A stretch of DNA of 64,000 nt, taken from Pseudomonas prosekii (lineage in GTDB: Bacteria > Pseudomonadota > Gammaproteobacteria > Pseudomonadales > Pseudomonadaceae). The notes below the pieces were generated by a model that did not search any database, was not told the origin of the DNA, and worked only from the letters and a program-made list of their open reading frames with translations. Made by a program: the position numbers and the translations under genes. The stretch lies in the NCBI RefSeq assembly GCF_900105155.1, contig NZ_LT629762.1, forward strand, positions 1,984,001 through 2,048,000, given 5' to 3'. Below, one piece after another: positions 17,793 to 26,583 of the stretch. Every line of letters starts with the position of its first letter. Position 1 is the first letter of the stretch.

Positions 17793-18581
17793 GTGTTTGA
17801 AGTCAGCCGAAGCAGTTTTTATGCCTGGCGTCAGCGCCAAGGCAAGGTGAACCCTGAGCGGGAGAAACTCAAAGCCATGCTGGTCGAGCATCACAAGGAA
17901 TCCAGAGCTTCCGCGGGGGCGCGCACCCTTTCCAGGGAGCTGCAAGCCAAGGGGCATCGCGTCGGGAGGCACATGGCTCGCAGCTTGATGCAAGAAGCCG
18001 GCGTGGTCAGTCGTCAGCGCCGGCGTCACAAATACAAGTCATCTGGCGTTGAAGCCTTGGTGGCGCCGCACGTGCTTAAGCGCGAGTTTGATGTCACGGC
18101 GATCAACCAAGTGTGGTGCGCGGACGTGACGTACATCAAGGTCGGCACGCGGTGGATGTATTTTGCAGCGGTTCTGGACCTGTTTGCCCGCCGGCTCGTG
18201 GGCTGGGCGTTTTCGATGATCTCGGATGCGGAGCTGACCTGCGAGGCCCTACGGATGGCGGTTGAGCTGCGAGGCAAACCCAAAGACGTGCTGTTTCACT
18301 CCGATCAAGGCTGCCAGTACACCAGCCATAAGTTCAGGAATGAGTTGCTGGCGAATGGACTGCGGCAAAGCATGAGTCGTAAAGGCGAATGCTGGGATAA
18401 CGCCCCGATGGAGCGTTTCTTTGGAAGTCTGAAATCAGAGTGGGTGCCTGAAGCCGGTTACCGCTCGGAGTATGAAGCCCGGGCTGATTTGCAGCGCTAC
18501 GTGGTGCGCTACAACAACTTCAGGCTCCATAGCTACAACGATTACCGGTCACCGGTCGCCATGGAGAAAATGGCGGCGTGA
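17793..18581 (+). CDS. IS3-family transposase OrfB (DDE integrase core)
   Basis: 262 residues as read from ATG 17793; in vivo it is probably made as a fusion after the -1 shift at 17697-17703, because the frame stays open upstream to that point. An HTH_21-like part is followed by the rve domain with D111 (CADVTYI), D171 (HSDQG) and E207 (APMERFFGSLK), spacing D-59-D-35-E, all intact. The second copy has the same protein except Gln to Arg at one site. Confidence 0.93.
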   Translation: MFEVSRSSFYAWRQRQGKVNPEREKLKAMLVEHHKESRASAGARTLSRELQAKGHRVGRHMARSLMQEAGVVSRQRRRHKYKSSGVEALVAPHVLKREFDVTAINQVWCADVTYIKVGTRWMYFAAVLDLFARRLVGWAFSMISDAELTCEALRMAVELRGKPKDVLFHSDQGCQYTSHKFRNELLANGLRQSMSRKGECWDNAPMERFFGSLKSEWVPEAGYRSEYEARADLQRYVVRYNNFRLHSYNDYRSPVAMEKMAA

Positions 18582-18679
18582 AAAAACCGTAATTGGTGTC
18601 CAGGATTACTTGACCAGATCAAGCTCGCTCCCACAGGGGTCCTGCGGTGGACGACATTCCTGCATTCACCCACATCAAC

Positions 18680-19031
18680 TGTGGGAGTGAGCCTGCTCGC
18701 GATAGCGTCCGCACATCCAAAATCTCATCGACTGACCCACCGCATCGCGAGCAGGCTCACTCCTACAGGGGTTTGGCGGTGGATATCACTCTTGCAGTCA
18801 CCCTGATCCACTGTGGGAGTGAGCCTGCTCGCGATAGCGTCGGCACATCCAACATCTCATCAACTGACCCACCGCATCGCGAGCAGGCTCACTCCTACAG
18901 GGGTTTCGCGGTGGACATCACTCTTGCATTCACCCTGATCCACTGTGGGAGTGAGCCTGCTCGCGATAGCGTCGGCACATCCAAAATCTCATCAACTGAC
19001 CCACCGCATCGCGAGCAGGCTCGCTCCTACA
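18680..19031. repeat. Tandem REPIN array, units 2-4 (132-bp period)
   Basis: Three 88-bp REPINs (18680-18767, 18812-18899, 18944-19031) separated by 44-bp spacers that are themselves nearly identical. Together with the IS-split unit at 17294 this is a four-unit direct tandem array. Arms: TGTGGGAGTGAGCCTGCTCG and GCGAGCAGGCTCACTCCTAC. Confidence 0.92.
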
Positions 19032-19068
19032 GGGGATCTTCGGTGCATGGGGTTTTGGGGCGCCGACA

Positions 19069-19094
19069 AAAAACCCGGCCGGAGCCGGGTTTTT
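19069..19094. terminator. Bidirectional rho-independent terminator
   Basis: AAAAACCCGGC-CGGA-GCCGGGTTTTT: an 11-bp stem with a 4-nt loop and T runs on both strands. It ends the RIO kinase transcript (minus strand) 10 bp after its stop. Confidence 0.9.
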
Positions 19095-19104
19095 GTTTAA
19101 CCGA

Positions 19105-19998
19105 TCACTGCATCCAGGGTGGCGGCGGTTCTTCGGTTTTGCTCGGTGGCGCGTCGTCAGCTGCGCGTACCGCTTGCTTGCGCTCTTCGTCGAGGCGTGC
19201 AGCCTCGATTTCGCGAATCACGCCGCCGACGTCCGCCAGTTCTTCCGGCTCGTCGAACTCACCCGTCAGGATGCTCGCCGGGTGCAAGGTGCCGGCTTCA
19301 TACAGCGCCCACATTTCCTTGGCGTACTTGGTCTTCTTCAACTCCGGGGCAAACCGTCCGAAGTACGAAGCCATGTTGCCGACGTCCCGTTCGAGCATGG
19401 TGAACGCGTGGTTGTTGCCCGCCGCATCCACCGCTTGCGGCAGGTCGATGATCACCGGGCCGGTCGGGGTCAACAGCACGTTGAACTCCGACAGGTCACC
19501 GTGCACCAGACCGGTACACAACATCAGTACGATCTGGGTGATCAAAAACGCGTGATATTCGCGGGCCTGATCCGGTTCCAGCACCACGTCGTTCAGACGC
19601 GGCGCGGCATCGCCATATTCGTCGGCGACCAGTTCCATCAGCAGTACGCCTTCGAGGAAGTCATACGGCTTGGGCACTCGCACACCGGCGCCGGCCAGAC
19701 GAAACAGGGCCGCCACTTCGGCGTTCTGCCAGGCGTCCTCGGTTTCTTTCTTGCCGAACTTGGAGCCCTTGGCCATCGCACGCGCCTGTCGGCTGTTGCG
19801 CACCTTGCGGCCTTCCTGGTACTCGGCCGCCTGGCGGAAACTACGTTTATTCGCCTCCTTGTAGACCTTCGCGCAGCGTAGTTCGTTACCGCAGCGCACC
19901 ACATAAACAGCTGCTTCTTTACCACTCATGAGTGGGCGCAGCACCTCGTCGACCAGACCGTCCTCGATCAGGGGTTCAATGCGTTTTGGAGTCTTCAT
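19105..19998 (-). CDS. RIO1-type serine protein kinase
   Basis: 297 residues. ATP-loop region SGKEAAVYVVRC with catalytic lysine K44 (CAKVYK), catalytic loop HGDLSEFNVLL (D168, N173) and metal-binding IDLPQAVD (D185): every kinase residue of the RIO family is present. The C-terminal ~60 residues are acidic and proline-rich (TEEPPPPWMQ). RIO kinases in bacteria are rarely studied; in eukaryotes and archaea they act in small-subunit ribosome maturation. Single gene with its own terminator. Confidence 0.9.
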   Translation of the reverse strand: MKTPKRIEPLIEDGLVDEVLRPLMSGKEAAVYVVRCGNELRCAKVYKEANKRSFRQAAEYQEGRKVRNSRQARAMAKGSKFGKKETEDAWQNAEVAALFRLAGAGVRVPKPYDFLEGVLLMELVADEYGDAAPRLNDVVLEPDQAREYHAFLITQIVLMLCTGLVHGDLSEFNVLLTPTGPVIIDLPQAVDAAGNNHAFTMLERDVGNMASYFGRFAPELKKTKYAKEMWALYEAGTLHPASILTGEFDEPEELADVGGVIREIEAARLDEERKQAVRAADDAPPSKTEEPPPPWMQ

Positions 19999-20470
19999 CA
20001 GCTTTTATTGTGGGTCCTTTATTACCAAACACGCGAAAGTCATTCGTTATACGGCAATCCTCGCGCCTCGGGGAGGGGTTGCCGACCTATGAACGTTCCC
20101 AACAACAATCTGAAGCACACAATGTGCCGGTTTTACCCGACAAACCCTGCGCCGATTACGACCGATGCAGATCATAGCCGACACGCCGCCATTTGTTGGC
20201 GCAGGGATGTGCAGGCATTGGCGACAGAGGCTGACATCTTCGTCCTCGCCGTTCGTAGGTTTTTTCGCCAGAGCGCTTAATTTACGGCGATTGCAGCCGA
20301 AATCCTCAGTGAGAAAAGGATTTTTCCGACAATCGTCTCCGACAAAAAAAGACCATGCCGCGCTCAGGGAGCCGAGTCGAAGCCAAGGTTTCGAGCAACA
20401 CCGTTTTCGCCTGCCAATAATCCGCGAGTCATCTGCACTGCGTGGGCCTACAAGAAAATCTGGAGCGCGG
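19999..20470. other. 472-bp gap between RIO kinase and chemoreceptor genes
   Basis: Divergent promoters must lie here. A-rich and relatively low-GC patches occur at 20320-20350 (AAAAGGATTTTTCCGAC, GACAAAAAAAGACC). No REP, no convincing sigma-28 promoter and no coding-like ORF were seen. Confidence 0.4.
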
Positions 20471-22417
20471 ATGAACATTAAACAGAAGTTGACCTGGGCG
20501 TTTGCCGTCATCGCCTGCTTGCCCGTGGTGCTGGTCGCCACCCTCGTGGTGATGAACTTGCGCAGCGATGCCAAGGACAATTTTGTCGACAGCAGCGGCC
20601 GTGAGATTCGTCAGGTCAGCAATGCGATGCAATTGTTTTTCGACGGCATCAGCCAGAACGTCGATTACCTGGCGTCGCAACCGCTGATCAAAAACACCGA
20701 CGACAGCCTCAAGACCTACATGGCGGCCAATGCCGAGAGCATTGCGCAAGGCGAGATGGACAAAAACGTCTTCGCGGTCTTGCAGGATCTGGGCAACAGC
20801 CATCCGTCCTACGCCTACGCCATCGTCGGCACAGCCGCTGGCGGCTATGTGTCGTGGCCGGACGACGCCAAACTCAACAATTACGACCCGCGCCAGCGTC
20901 CCTGGTACAAAGCCGCGCAAGCGAAACCGGGCAAACCGTTTCGTACCGAAGCGTATTACTGGGCGCAGGATGACGCGACTTACGTCAGCACCGTGCGCAC
21001 CATCGACAACAAATTGGGCACCAACGGCGGCGTGGTCAGCATCGACGTGACGCTCAAGCAGCTCACGGAAATCGTCAAACAGATCAAACTCGGCGAAACC
21101 GGTTACCTGATGTTGCTGGAAAACAACGGGACCATTCTGGTCGATCCGAAGATGCCGGAGCACAACTTCAAGGCACTCGGCAGCCTCGGCGAAGGTTATG
21201 CGCAACTGGCCAAGGCCGGCAAAGGTCTGGTGGAAGTCGAGCTCAACGGCGAGCGCTACATGGCCAACGTCTGGCCGTCAGAGCAACTGGGCTGGACCTT
21301 TATCGGCCTGATCAAGCAGAACGATGTGATGAGTTCGGCGACCCAACTGACCTGGCTGATCGCGATCATCGCGGCGGTGCTGGCGGTGTTTTTCGCGATT
21401 GTCGGCGCCAGTTTCGCCAGCCTCATCGTGCGGCCGATCCGCAGCGTCGCCAGCGGTCTGGAAGGCATCGCCCAGGGCGAAGGCGACTTGACCAAAAACC
21501 TCGAAATCCGTGGCAGCGACGAAACCGCGCAACTGGCCAACTGGTTCAACCAGTTCCTCTCGGCGATTCGTAACCTGATCCAAAGCATCGGCGGTGCGGC
21601 GAACAGGATTCTCGCCACCTCGCAGAGCTCGACCCAGGTTTCCAGCGACATGGCCGAAGCGGCCGGGCGCCAGCGTGAAGCGGTGGACATGGTGTCCACG
21701 GCGTTCCACGAAATGGTCGCCACCGCCAACGAAGTCGCGCGTTCGTGCAGCCAGGCTGCCGAGTCGGCCGACAGCGGTCAGCGCCAGGCGCGCGAAGGTC
21801 AGCAACAGATTGATGCGGCGGTGAGCAGCGTTGATCGTCTGAGTCAGGAAATCGAATCGTCGGCGCAGTCGATGCAGCAACTGGAACGCGACAGCAATGA
21901 CATTCAGTCGATTCTGGGGACCATTCGCTCGATTGCCGAGCAGACCAACTTGCTGGCGCTGAACGCCGCGATCGAAGCGGCCCGCGCCGGTGAGCAGGGC
22001 CGCGGGTTCGCGGTGGTGGCGGATGAAGTGCGCGCCCTGGCGAAACGTACAGCCGACTCGACAGCGGAAATCGACGGTTTGCTCGGCAACCTGGCCAAGC
22101 GCACCAGCCAGGTGACGCAGCAAATGCACGCGAGTCTGCAAGTGTCGCAACAATCGGTAACGCGGATCGGTGAGGCGCGCAGCAGCTTCGGGCTGATTCG
22201 TGAGTCGGTGGATGTGATTCGCGACATGAACACGCAGATTGCGACGGCGGCGGAAGAGCAGCATCAAGTCGCAGAGGACATCAACCGGCACATCAGCCAG
22301 ATTCATGGCGATGCGCAATTGGTTGCGGAACTGGCGAACTCGGCGCGCCTGGATTCGCAGAGTCTGGCCGGGTTGTCGAGCGAGCTGGATGGGTTGGTTC
22401 GACGGTTCCGGACCTGA
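20471..22417 (+). CDS. Methyl-accepting chemotaxis protein with dCache sensor
   Basis: 648 residues. TM1 ~10-30, periplasmic double-Cache domain ~35-285, TM2 ~291-315, HAMP ~315-370, and a cytoplasmic signalling helix with the conserved tip [20 protein letters not shown] at ~490. The sensor contains Y138-DPRQ-R143-P-W145-Y146 and a later VVSIDVTL; Tyr-Arg-Trp-Tyr with a later Asp is the layout of amino-acid- and amine-binding dCache domains such as PctA. Ligand not provable from sequence. ATG 20471 has GGAG 5 bp upstream. No cheR/cheB neighbours. Confidence 0.9.
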   Translation: MNIKQKLTWAFAVIACLPVVLVATLVVMNLRSDAKDNFVDSSGREIRQVSNAMQLFFDGISQNVDYLASQPLIKNTDDSLKTYMAANAESIAQGEMDKNVFAVLQDLGNSHPSYAYAIVGTAAGGYVSWPDDAKLNNYDPRQRPWYKAAQAKPGKPFRTEAYYWAQDDATYVSTVRTIDNKLGTNGGVVSIDVTLKQLTEIVKQIKLGETGYLMLLENNGTILVDPKMPEHNFKALGSLGEGYAQLAKAGKGLVEVELNGERYMANVWPSEQLGWTFIGLIKQNDVMSSATQLTWLIAIIAAVLAVFFAIVGASFASLIVRPIRSVASGLEGIAQGEGDLTKNLEIRGSDETAQLANWFNQFLSAIRNLIQSIGGAANRILATSQSSTQVSSDMAEAAGRQREAVDMVSTAFHEMVATANEVARSCSQAAESADSGQRQAREGQQQIDAAVSSVDRLSQEIESSAQSMQQLERDSNDIQSILGTIRSIAEQTNLLALNAAIEAARAGEQGRGFAVVADEVRALAKRTADSTAEIDGLLGNLAKRTSQVTQQMHASLQVSQQSVTRIGEARSSFGLIRESVDVIRDMNTQIATAAEEQHQVAEDINRHISQIHGDAQLVAELANSARLDSQSLAGLSSELDGLVRRFRT

Positions 22418-22432
22418 AAATAAACAGCGCTT

Positions 22433-22463
22433 GATCGTTGCCACGCAGAGCGTGGCAACGATC
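22433..22463. repeat. Hairpin GATCGTTGCCACGC-AGA-GCGTGGCAACGATC (family D)
   Basis: A perfect 14-bp stem with a 3-nt loop, 15 bp after the chemoreceptor stop. Related GATCGTTCC hairpins lie at 27450-27477 and 35648-35678. It may end transcription although there is no long T run. Confidence 0.8.
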
Positions 22464-22474
22464 ACCGCAAACCC

Positions 22475-22501
22475 TGTAGGAGCAAGGCTTGCCCGCGAAG
22501 G
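22475..22501. repeat. Single REP, GCGGGC variant
   Basis: TGTAGGAGCAAGGCTTGCCC followed by GCGAAGG; an unpaired copy directly upstream of the AraC gene stop. Confidence 0.75.
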
Positions 22502-22506
22502 CTGCC

Positions 22507-23298
22507 TCACTGGCGAAACAATTCCCCTGGGGTAAACCCGAACAATCCGCGAAATGCCGCAATAAACGCTGACGTCGAGTCGTACCCGCACGCCAGCGCG
22601 GCGTTGGTCACGCTGTCGCCCTCCTCCAGCAAACTCAGCGAGGACAACAGCCGCATCCGCTGGCGCCAACCGCGAAAACTCAAACCGGTTTCACGCTGGA
22701 ACAAGCGCATCAGGGTTTTCTCCGACGTGCCCAAACGCCCCGCCCACGCCTGCAACGTCACCTGCTGATCGGGATTTTCAATCAGTTCGTTGCACAACCC
22801 GAGCAACCGTTCATGCCGGGGCAACGGCAGGGAAAACGCCACTTCAGGCAAATTCGCCAATTGATCCAGCAGCACATTGACCAGCCGCGCTTCCTGGCTG
22901 TCGCCCTGCGGGTATTGCGCCGGCAACTGGCAGAAGCTCTTGATCAGCTCGCGAGCCAGCGGCGTCACTTCGAGCACCCGGCAACGCCCGTCGGCCCACG
23001 CGCAATCTTCGCGGCGCACATACAGGCTGCGCATTTCGGCGCGCATCGAGGTCACGACTTGATGCTCCAGATCCGCCGGAATCCAAATGCCCCACTGTGG
23101 CGGCGCGAAGAAACTGCCCTCGGCGGTGTGCACGCCGAGCACGCCGCTGATGGCGTAAGAAAATTGCACCCAATCGTGGCGATGCGGCGGCGTCCATGAA
23201 CCGGCATTCAGGCTTTCGACCCGCGCGAATAATGGACGCGGCAGCGCAGTGATTGCCGGGATCGAACGTTCGAGGGAGATTTGTCCGTTGGACGTCAT
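22507..23298 (-). CDS. AraC-family transcriptional regulator with cupin sensor
   Basis: 263 residues. An N-terminal cupin-type domain (PPHRHDWVQFSYAISGVL, then APPQWGIWIPADLEHQV) is followed by two C-terminal helix-turn-helix motifs (LQAWAGRLGTSEKTLMRLFQ and GDSVTNAALACGYDSTSAFI, with FRGLFGFTPGEL). No adjacent operon target is clear: the thiolase gene is 371 bp upstream in the same direction. Effector unknown. Confidence 0.88.
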   Translation of the reverse strand: MTSNGQISLERSIPAITALPRPLFARVESLNAGSWTPPHRHDWVQFSYAISGVLGVHTAEGSFFAPPQWGIWIPADLEHQVVTSMRAEMRSLYVRREDCAWADGRCRVLEVTPLARELIKSFCQLPAQYPQGDSQEARLVNVLLDQLANLPEVAFSLPLPRHERLLGLCNELIENPDQQVTLQAWAGRLGTSEKTLMRLFQRETGLSFRGWRQRMRLLSSLSLLEEGDSVTNAALACGYDSTSAFIAAFRGLFGFTPGELFRQ

Positions 23299-23434
23299 TG
23301 ACAGGCCTTATGTCGCAGGACGGCAGATAACGCCGACCTTAGGCCAACTCAACCCTGGCTGACAAACACAATTGCGTTGCCGGCGAATTTCTCTCGGGCA
23401 TAGAGAACATGGTGGCAACGGAGCTTCTGATAAG

Positions 23435-23520
23435 GAGGCTTGTGTGGCGAGCGGGCTTGTATGAGGGCTTGTGGGGTGAGCGGGCTTTCATGAAGGCTTG
23501 TGTGGCGAGGGGGCTTGCCC
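23435..23520. repeat. Degenerate ~29-bp tandem repeat at REPIN border
   Basis: Three units starting at 23435, 23463 and 23492 share the pattern GGCTTGTGTGGCGAGCGGGC; the third is the start of the adjoining family B REPIN. Confidence 0.75.
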
Positions 23521-23632
23521 CCGTTCGGCTGCGCAGCAGTCGTAAAACCATTCCACGCGGTGTACCTGACACATCGTGGATTAAGGTCTTGGGCCGCTGC
23601 GCGACCCAACGGGGGCAAGCCCCCTCGCCACA
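23501..23632. repeat. REPIN, family B
   Basis: Arms TGTGGCGAGGGGGCTTGCCC and GGGCAAGCCCCCTCGCCACA with TGCGCAGCAGTCGT and GGGCCGCTGCGCGACC in the middle. Confidence 0.88.
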
Positions 23633-23669
23633 GGTTCTCCACTAATCCAGCCGATTCATGAGCTGAGGC

Positions 23670-24947
23670 TTAGCGCTCGATGATCGCGGTGACGCCTTGG
23701 CCGCCGGCCGCGCAGATCGAAATCAAGCCACGGCCCTTGCCCGCCGCGTCGAGCAGCTTCGCCAGGCTGGCGACGATGCGCCCGCCCGTTGCCGCGAATG
23801 GATGCCCGGCGGCCAGCGAACTGCCTTTGACGTTGAGGCGGCTGCGGTCGATCGAGCCCAGCGGCGCGTCGAGGCCGAGGCGGGTTTTGCAATATTGCGG
23901 GTCTTCCCAGGCCTTCAACGTGCACAGCACCTGCGCGGCGAAGGCTTCATGGATTTCGTAGTAATCGAAGTCCTGCAACGTCAGGCCGTTGCGCGCCAAC
24001 AAGCGCGGCACCGCATACACCGGCGCCATCAGCAGGCCTTCGGCGCCGTTGACGAAATCCACCGCCGCCGCCTCGCCGTCGCGCAGATACGCGAGGATCG
24101 GCAAGCCGCGTTCCTTCGCCCATTCTTCGCTGCCCAACAACACCAGCGACGCGCCATCGGTGAGCGGCGTCGAGTTGCCCGCCGTCATCGTGCCTTTGGC
24201 ACTTTTCTCGAACGCCGGTTTCAGCGCAGCGAGCTTCTCCAGCGTCAGGTCCGGGCGCAGGTTGTTGTCGCGCGTGAGGCCGAGAAACGGCGTGATCAAA
24301 TCGTTGTGCCAGCCTTCGGCATAGGACGCCGCGAGTTTCTGATGGCTTTCCAGCGCCAGTTGATCCTGCTCGTCGCGCGGGATATTCCAGGTCTGCGCCA
24401 TCAACTCGCAATGCTCGCCCATCGACAGCCCGGTGCGCGGCTCGCCGTTGCGCGGGAATTCGGGGATCAAATGGCCGGGGCGCAATTGCAGGAAGGTCTT
24501 GAGTTTGTCGCCCGTGGTTTTCGCGCGATTGGCCTGCAGGAGAATCCGTCGCAGGCCTTCGTTGATGCCGATCGGCGCGTCGGACGTGGTGTCGACGCCG
24601 CCGGCAATTGCGCAATCGATCTGCCCGAGGGCGATTTTATTCGCCACCAGCAACGCCGCTTCAAGGCCGGTGCCGCACGCTTGCTGGATATCGTAGGCCG
24701 GGGTGGTCGGCGACAGCCGCGAGCCGAGCACACACTCGCGGGTCAGGTTGAAATCGCGGGAATGCTTGAGCACCGCCCCCGCCGCCACTTCGCCAATGCG
24801 CAGGCCATGCAGGTTGTAGCGTTCGATCAAACCTTCGAGCGCTGCGGTGAGCATCGCCTGGTTACTGGCGGTGGCGTATGGCCCGTTGGAGCGGGCGAAG
24901 GGAATCCGGTTACCGCCAATAATCGCGACGCGGCGCAGCTGAGTCAT
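23670..24947 (-). CDS. Acetyl-CoA C-acyltransferase (thiolase, FadI-like)
   Basis: 425 residues. Acyl-enzyme cysteine C91 (QQACGTGLEAA), the EIHEAFAAQVL and AAGHPFAATGGR histidine motifs, and the general-base cysteine C412 (SICAAGGQG) are all there. It cleaves 3-ketoacyl-CoA to acyl-CoA plus acetyl-CoA, or the reverse. It is divergent from a reductase-hydratase pair (25229, 26584); together they make three of the four steps of a beta-oxidation-like or ketoacyl-elongating cycle. Same arrangement as in P. aeruginosa from memory. Confidence 0.9.
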   Translation of the reverse strand: MTQLRRVAIIGGNRIPFARSNGPYATASNQAMLTAALEGLIERYNLHGLRIGEVAAGAVLKHSRDFNLTRECVLGSRLSPTTPAYDIQQACGTGLEAALLVANKIALGQIDCAIAGGVDTTSDAPIGINEGLRRILLQANRAKTTGDKLKTFLQLRPGHLIPEFPRNGEPRTGLSMGEHCELMAQTWNIPRDEQDQLALESHQKLAASYAEGWHNDLITPFLGLTRDNNLRPDLTLEKLAALKPAFEKSAKGTMTAGNSTPLTDGASLVLLGSEEWAKERGLPILAYLRDGEAAAVDFVNGAEGLLMAPVYAVPRLLARNGLTLQDFDYYEIHEAFAAQVLCTLKAWEDPQYCKTRLGLDAPLGSIDRSRLNVKGSSLAAGHPFAATGGRIVASLAKLLDAAGKGRGLISICAAGGQGVTAIIER

Positions 24948-25000
24948 GAAAAGCTCCTTGTGAAAATCCGAAAATTAACCAAACCCTATAACCAAACCCT

Positions 25001-25096
25001 TGTGGGAGCCGAGCTTGCTCGCGATGGCGGTCTGCCAGACAAAATTGCGCTGACTGACACATTGCATTGCATCGCGAGCAAGCTCACCTCCCACAA
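25001..25096. repeat. REPIN, family A, in thiolase/FabG divergent region
   Basis: Arms TGTGGGAGCCGAGCTTGCTC and GCGAGCAAGCTCACCTCCCA, each with a 1-bp insertion relative to consensus. Unusual in lying between divergent gene starts rather than downstream of genes. Confidence 0.82.
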
Positions 25097-25228
25097 GGTC
25101 CGCATGTCGCCGAAAGGCCTGCTACACCTCAATCATTGGTGATCAAGCGTAGGCCTTATCTCGTGGATCGAACGACTGATCGCCATTCATGGTCCACACT
25201 TTGAACCCCAGCTATCGGAGAGCGTTCC

Positions 25229-26581
25229 ATGTCAGACCGTTATATCGACTTCGCCAATTCGTCCGTCGGCCATCGTTTGGTCGGGGCCCTCGGCTTGCCG
25301 TCGCCGGTTCGACTGGAGCGCTGGCAAGCCGGGCGCCTGCGGCCCGTCGAGGGCGCATTGCTGCTTGGCGGCGGACCGCTGGCGGAAAAAGTCGGCGCCT
25401 TCGCCAACCGCCTGACCGACGCGATTTACAGCTACGGCACCGAGCCGTCCCTGGCCACCGCGTGGATTCCCGGCCACGGCCCGAAAATCAAAGCCGTGGT
25501 GTTTGATGCCAGCCAACTGCTGCAAACCGAACACCTCAAGCAACTGCGCGAATTTTTCCAGCCGCTGATGAAAAACCTCGATCACAGCGCGCATCTGGTG
25601 ATTCTCGGACGTGATCCGCAACACCTCAGCGACCCGTTTGCCGCCAGTGCCCAGCGCGCACTGGAAGGTTTCAGCCGTTCGCTGGCCAAGGAATTGCGCG
25701 GCGGCGGCACGTTGCAGTTGATCTATGTCGGCGACGGTGCCGAGGATCAACTGGAAGGCCCGCTGAGGTTTTTCCTTTCGCCGAAAAGCGCGTTTGTTTC
25801 CGGTCAGGTGATTCGCCTGAGCGCGTGCGCGACGCCGGTTGAAGACTGGACGCGGCCATTGTCCGGGCGCAAAGCGCTGGTCACTGGTGCCGCACGCGGG
25901 ATCGGCGCGTCCATCGCCGAAACCCTCGCCCGCGATGGCGCCGAGGTGATTCTGCTGGATGTGCCGCAGGCCAAAGCCGACCTCGAAGCGCTCGCCGCAC
26001 GCCTCGGCGGGCGCAGCGTCACCCTGGATATTTGCGCCGACGACGCCGCCGCGCAGTTGATCGAGCACCTGCCGGACGGCATCGATATCGTCGTGCACAA
26101 CGCCGGCATCACCCGCGACAAAACCCTGGCCAACATGACCCCGGAATTCTGGGACGCGGTGCTCGCGGTCAACCTCAATGCGCCGCAGGTGCTGACCAAA
26201 GCGCTGCTCGACGCCGGGACCCTGCGCGATAACGGCCGGGTGATTCTGCTGGCCTCGATCAGCGGCATTGCCGGCAATCGCGGGCAAACCAATTACGCCG
26301 CGAGCAAGGCCGGATTGATCGGTTTGGCAGAGTCCTGGGCGCCGTTGCTGCACGAACGCGGGATCAGCATCAACGCCGTGGCGCCGGGGTTTATCGAAAC
26401 CCAGATGACCGCGCACATTCCGTTCGCCCTGCGCGAAGCCGGGCGTCGCATGAGTTCGCTGGGCCAGGGCGGTTTGCCGCAAGACGTCGCCGAAGCCGTG
26501 GCGTGGCTCGCACAACCGGGCACCGGCGCGTTTACCGGGCAGGCGCTGCGGGTTTGTGGACAAAGTGTTTTGGGAGCGTAG
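25229..26581 (+). CDS. Two-domain 3-oxoacyl reductase (FabG4-like SDR)
   Basis: 450 residues, nearly twice a normal FabG. Residues ~1-205 form a degenerate Rossmann/flavodoxin-like domain; ~210-450 is a complete SDR with TGAARGIG (219-226), NAGITRD, and the catalytic S343, Y356 and K360 (NYAASKAG). This architecture matches the high-molecular-weight FabG4 of mycobacteria, which uses acyl-CoA and NADH. GGAGAG precedes the ATG. The MaoC gene starts 2 bp after its stop, so the two are one operon: reductase plus hydratase acting on 3-oxoacyl/3-hydroxyacyl-CoA. Confidence 0.9.
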   Translation: MSDRYIDFANSSVGHRLVGALGLPSPVRLERWQAGRLRPVEGALLLGGGPLAEKVGAFANRLTDAIYSYGTEPSLATAWIPGHGPKIKAVVFDASQLLQTEHLKQLREFFQPLMKNLDHSAHLVILGRDPQHLSDPFAASAQRALEGFSRSLAKELRGGGTLQLIYVGDGAEDQLEGPLRFFLSPKSAFVSGQVIRLSACATPVEDWTRPLSGRKALVTGAARGIGASIAETLARDGAEVILLDVPQAKADLEALAARLGGRSVTLDICADDAAAQLIEHLPDGIDIVVHNAGITRDKTLANMTPEFWDAVLAVNLNAPQVLTKALLDAGTLRDNGRVILLASISGIAGNRGQTNYAASKAGLIGLAESWAPLLHERGISINAVAPGFIETQMTAHIPFALREAGRRMSSLGQGGLPQDVAEAVAWLAQPGTGAFTGQALRVCGQSVLGA

Positions 26582-26583
26582 CG

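Larger units (their letters stand above)
17373..18621 (+). mobile_element. IS3-family insertion sequence, copy 1 (1249 bp)
   Basis: Ends are imperfect 26-bp inverted repeats (TGAACTGGCCTAATG... and ...TTGACCAGATCA, 19 of 26 matching). It contains orfA, a shifted orfB and a slippery A6G sequence, and is bounded by AGC duplications. The left end lies in the right arm of a REP palindrome. A near-identical copy is at 31494-32742. Confidence 0.95.
17294..18635. repeat. REPIN, family A, interrupted by IS copy 1 (first unit of a tandem array)
   Basis: Left arm at ~17294 (TGTGGGAGCGAGCTTGCTCG), right arm split at 17370-17372 by the IS and resumed at 18622 as AGCTCGCTCCCACA. With the IS and one duplicated AGC removed, the unit starts 133 bp before the next unit. 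Confidence 0.9.
23299..23669. other. Repeat-filled gap between thiolase and AraC genes
   Basis: Contains three degenerate ~29-bp tandem units at 23435-23520, merging into a full family B REPIN (23501-23632). The rest shows no gene. Confidence 0.6.

Noticed and set aside
17294..19031. Regularly spaced repeats that could be read as a CRISPR array
   Set aside because: The repeats are 88-bp REPINs with internal inversion and the 44-bp spacers are nearly identical; CRISPR spacers are unique and repeats are 23-47 bp. No cas gene is nearby.
18647..19555. 302-codon open frame across the REPIN array and into the RIO kinase gene
   Set aside because: The repeated translation comes only from the tandem REPINs, and the rest is antisense to the kinase.
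20085..20165. Possible sigma-28 promoter (GCCGATTA) before the chemoreceptor
   Set aside because: The -10-like GCCGATTA is present but the -35 TAAA at the required distance is not.
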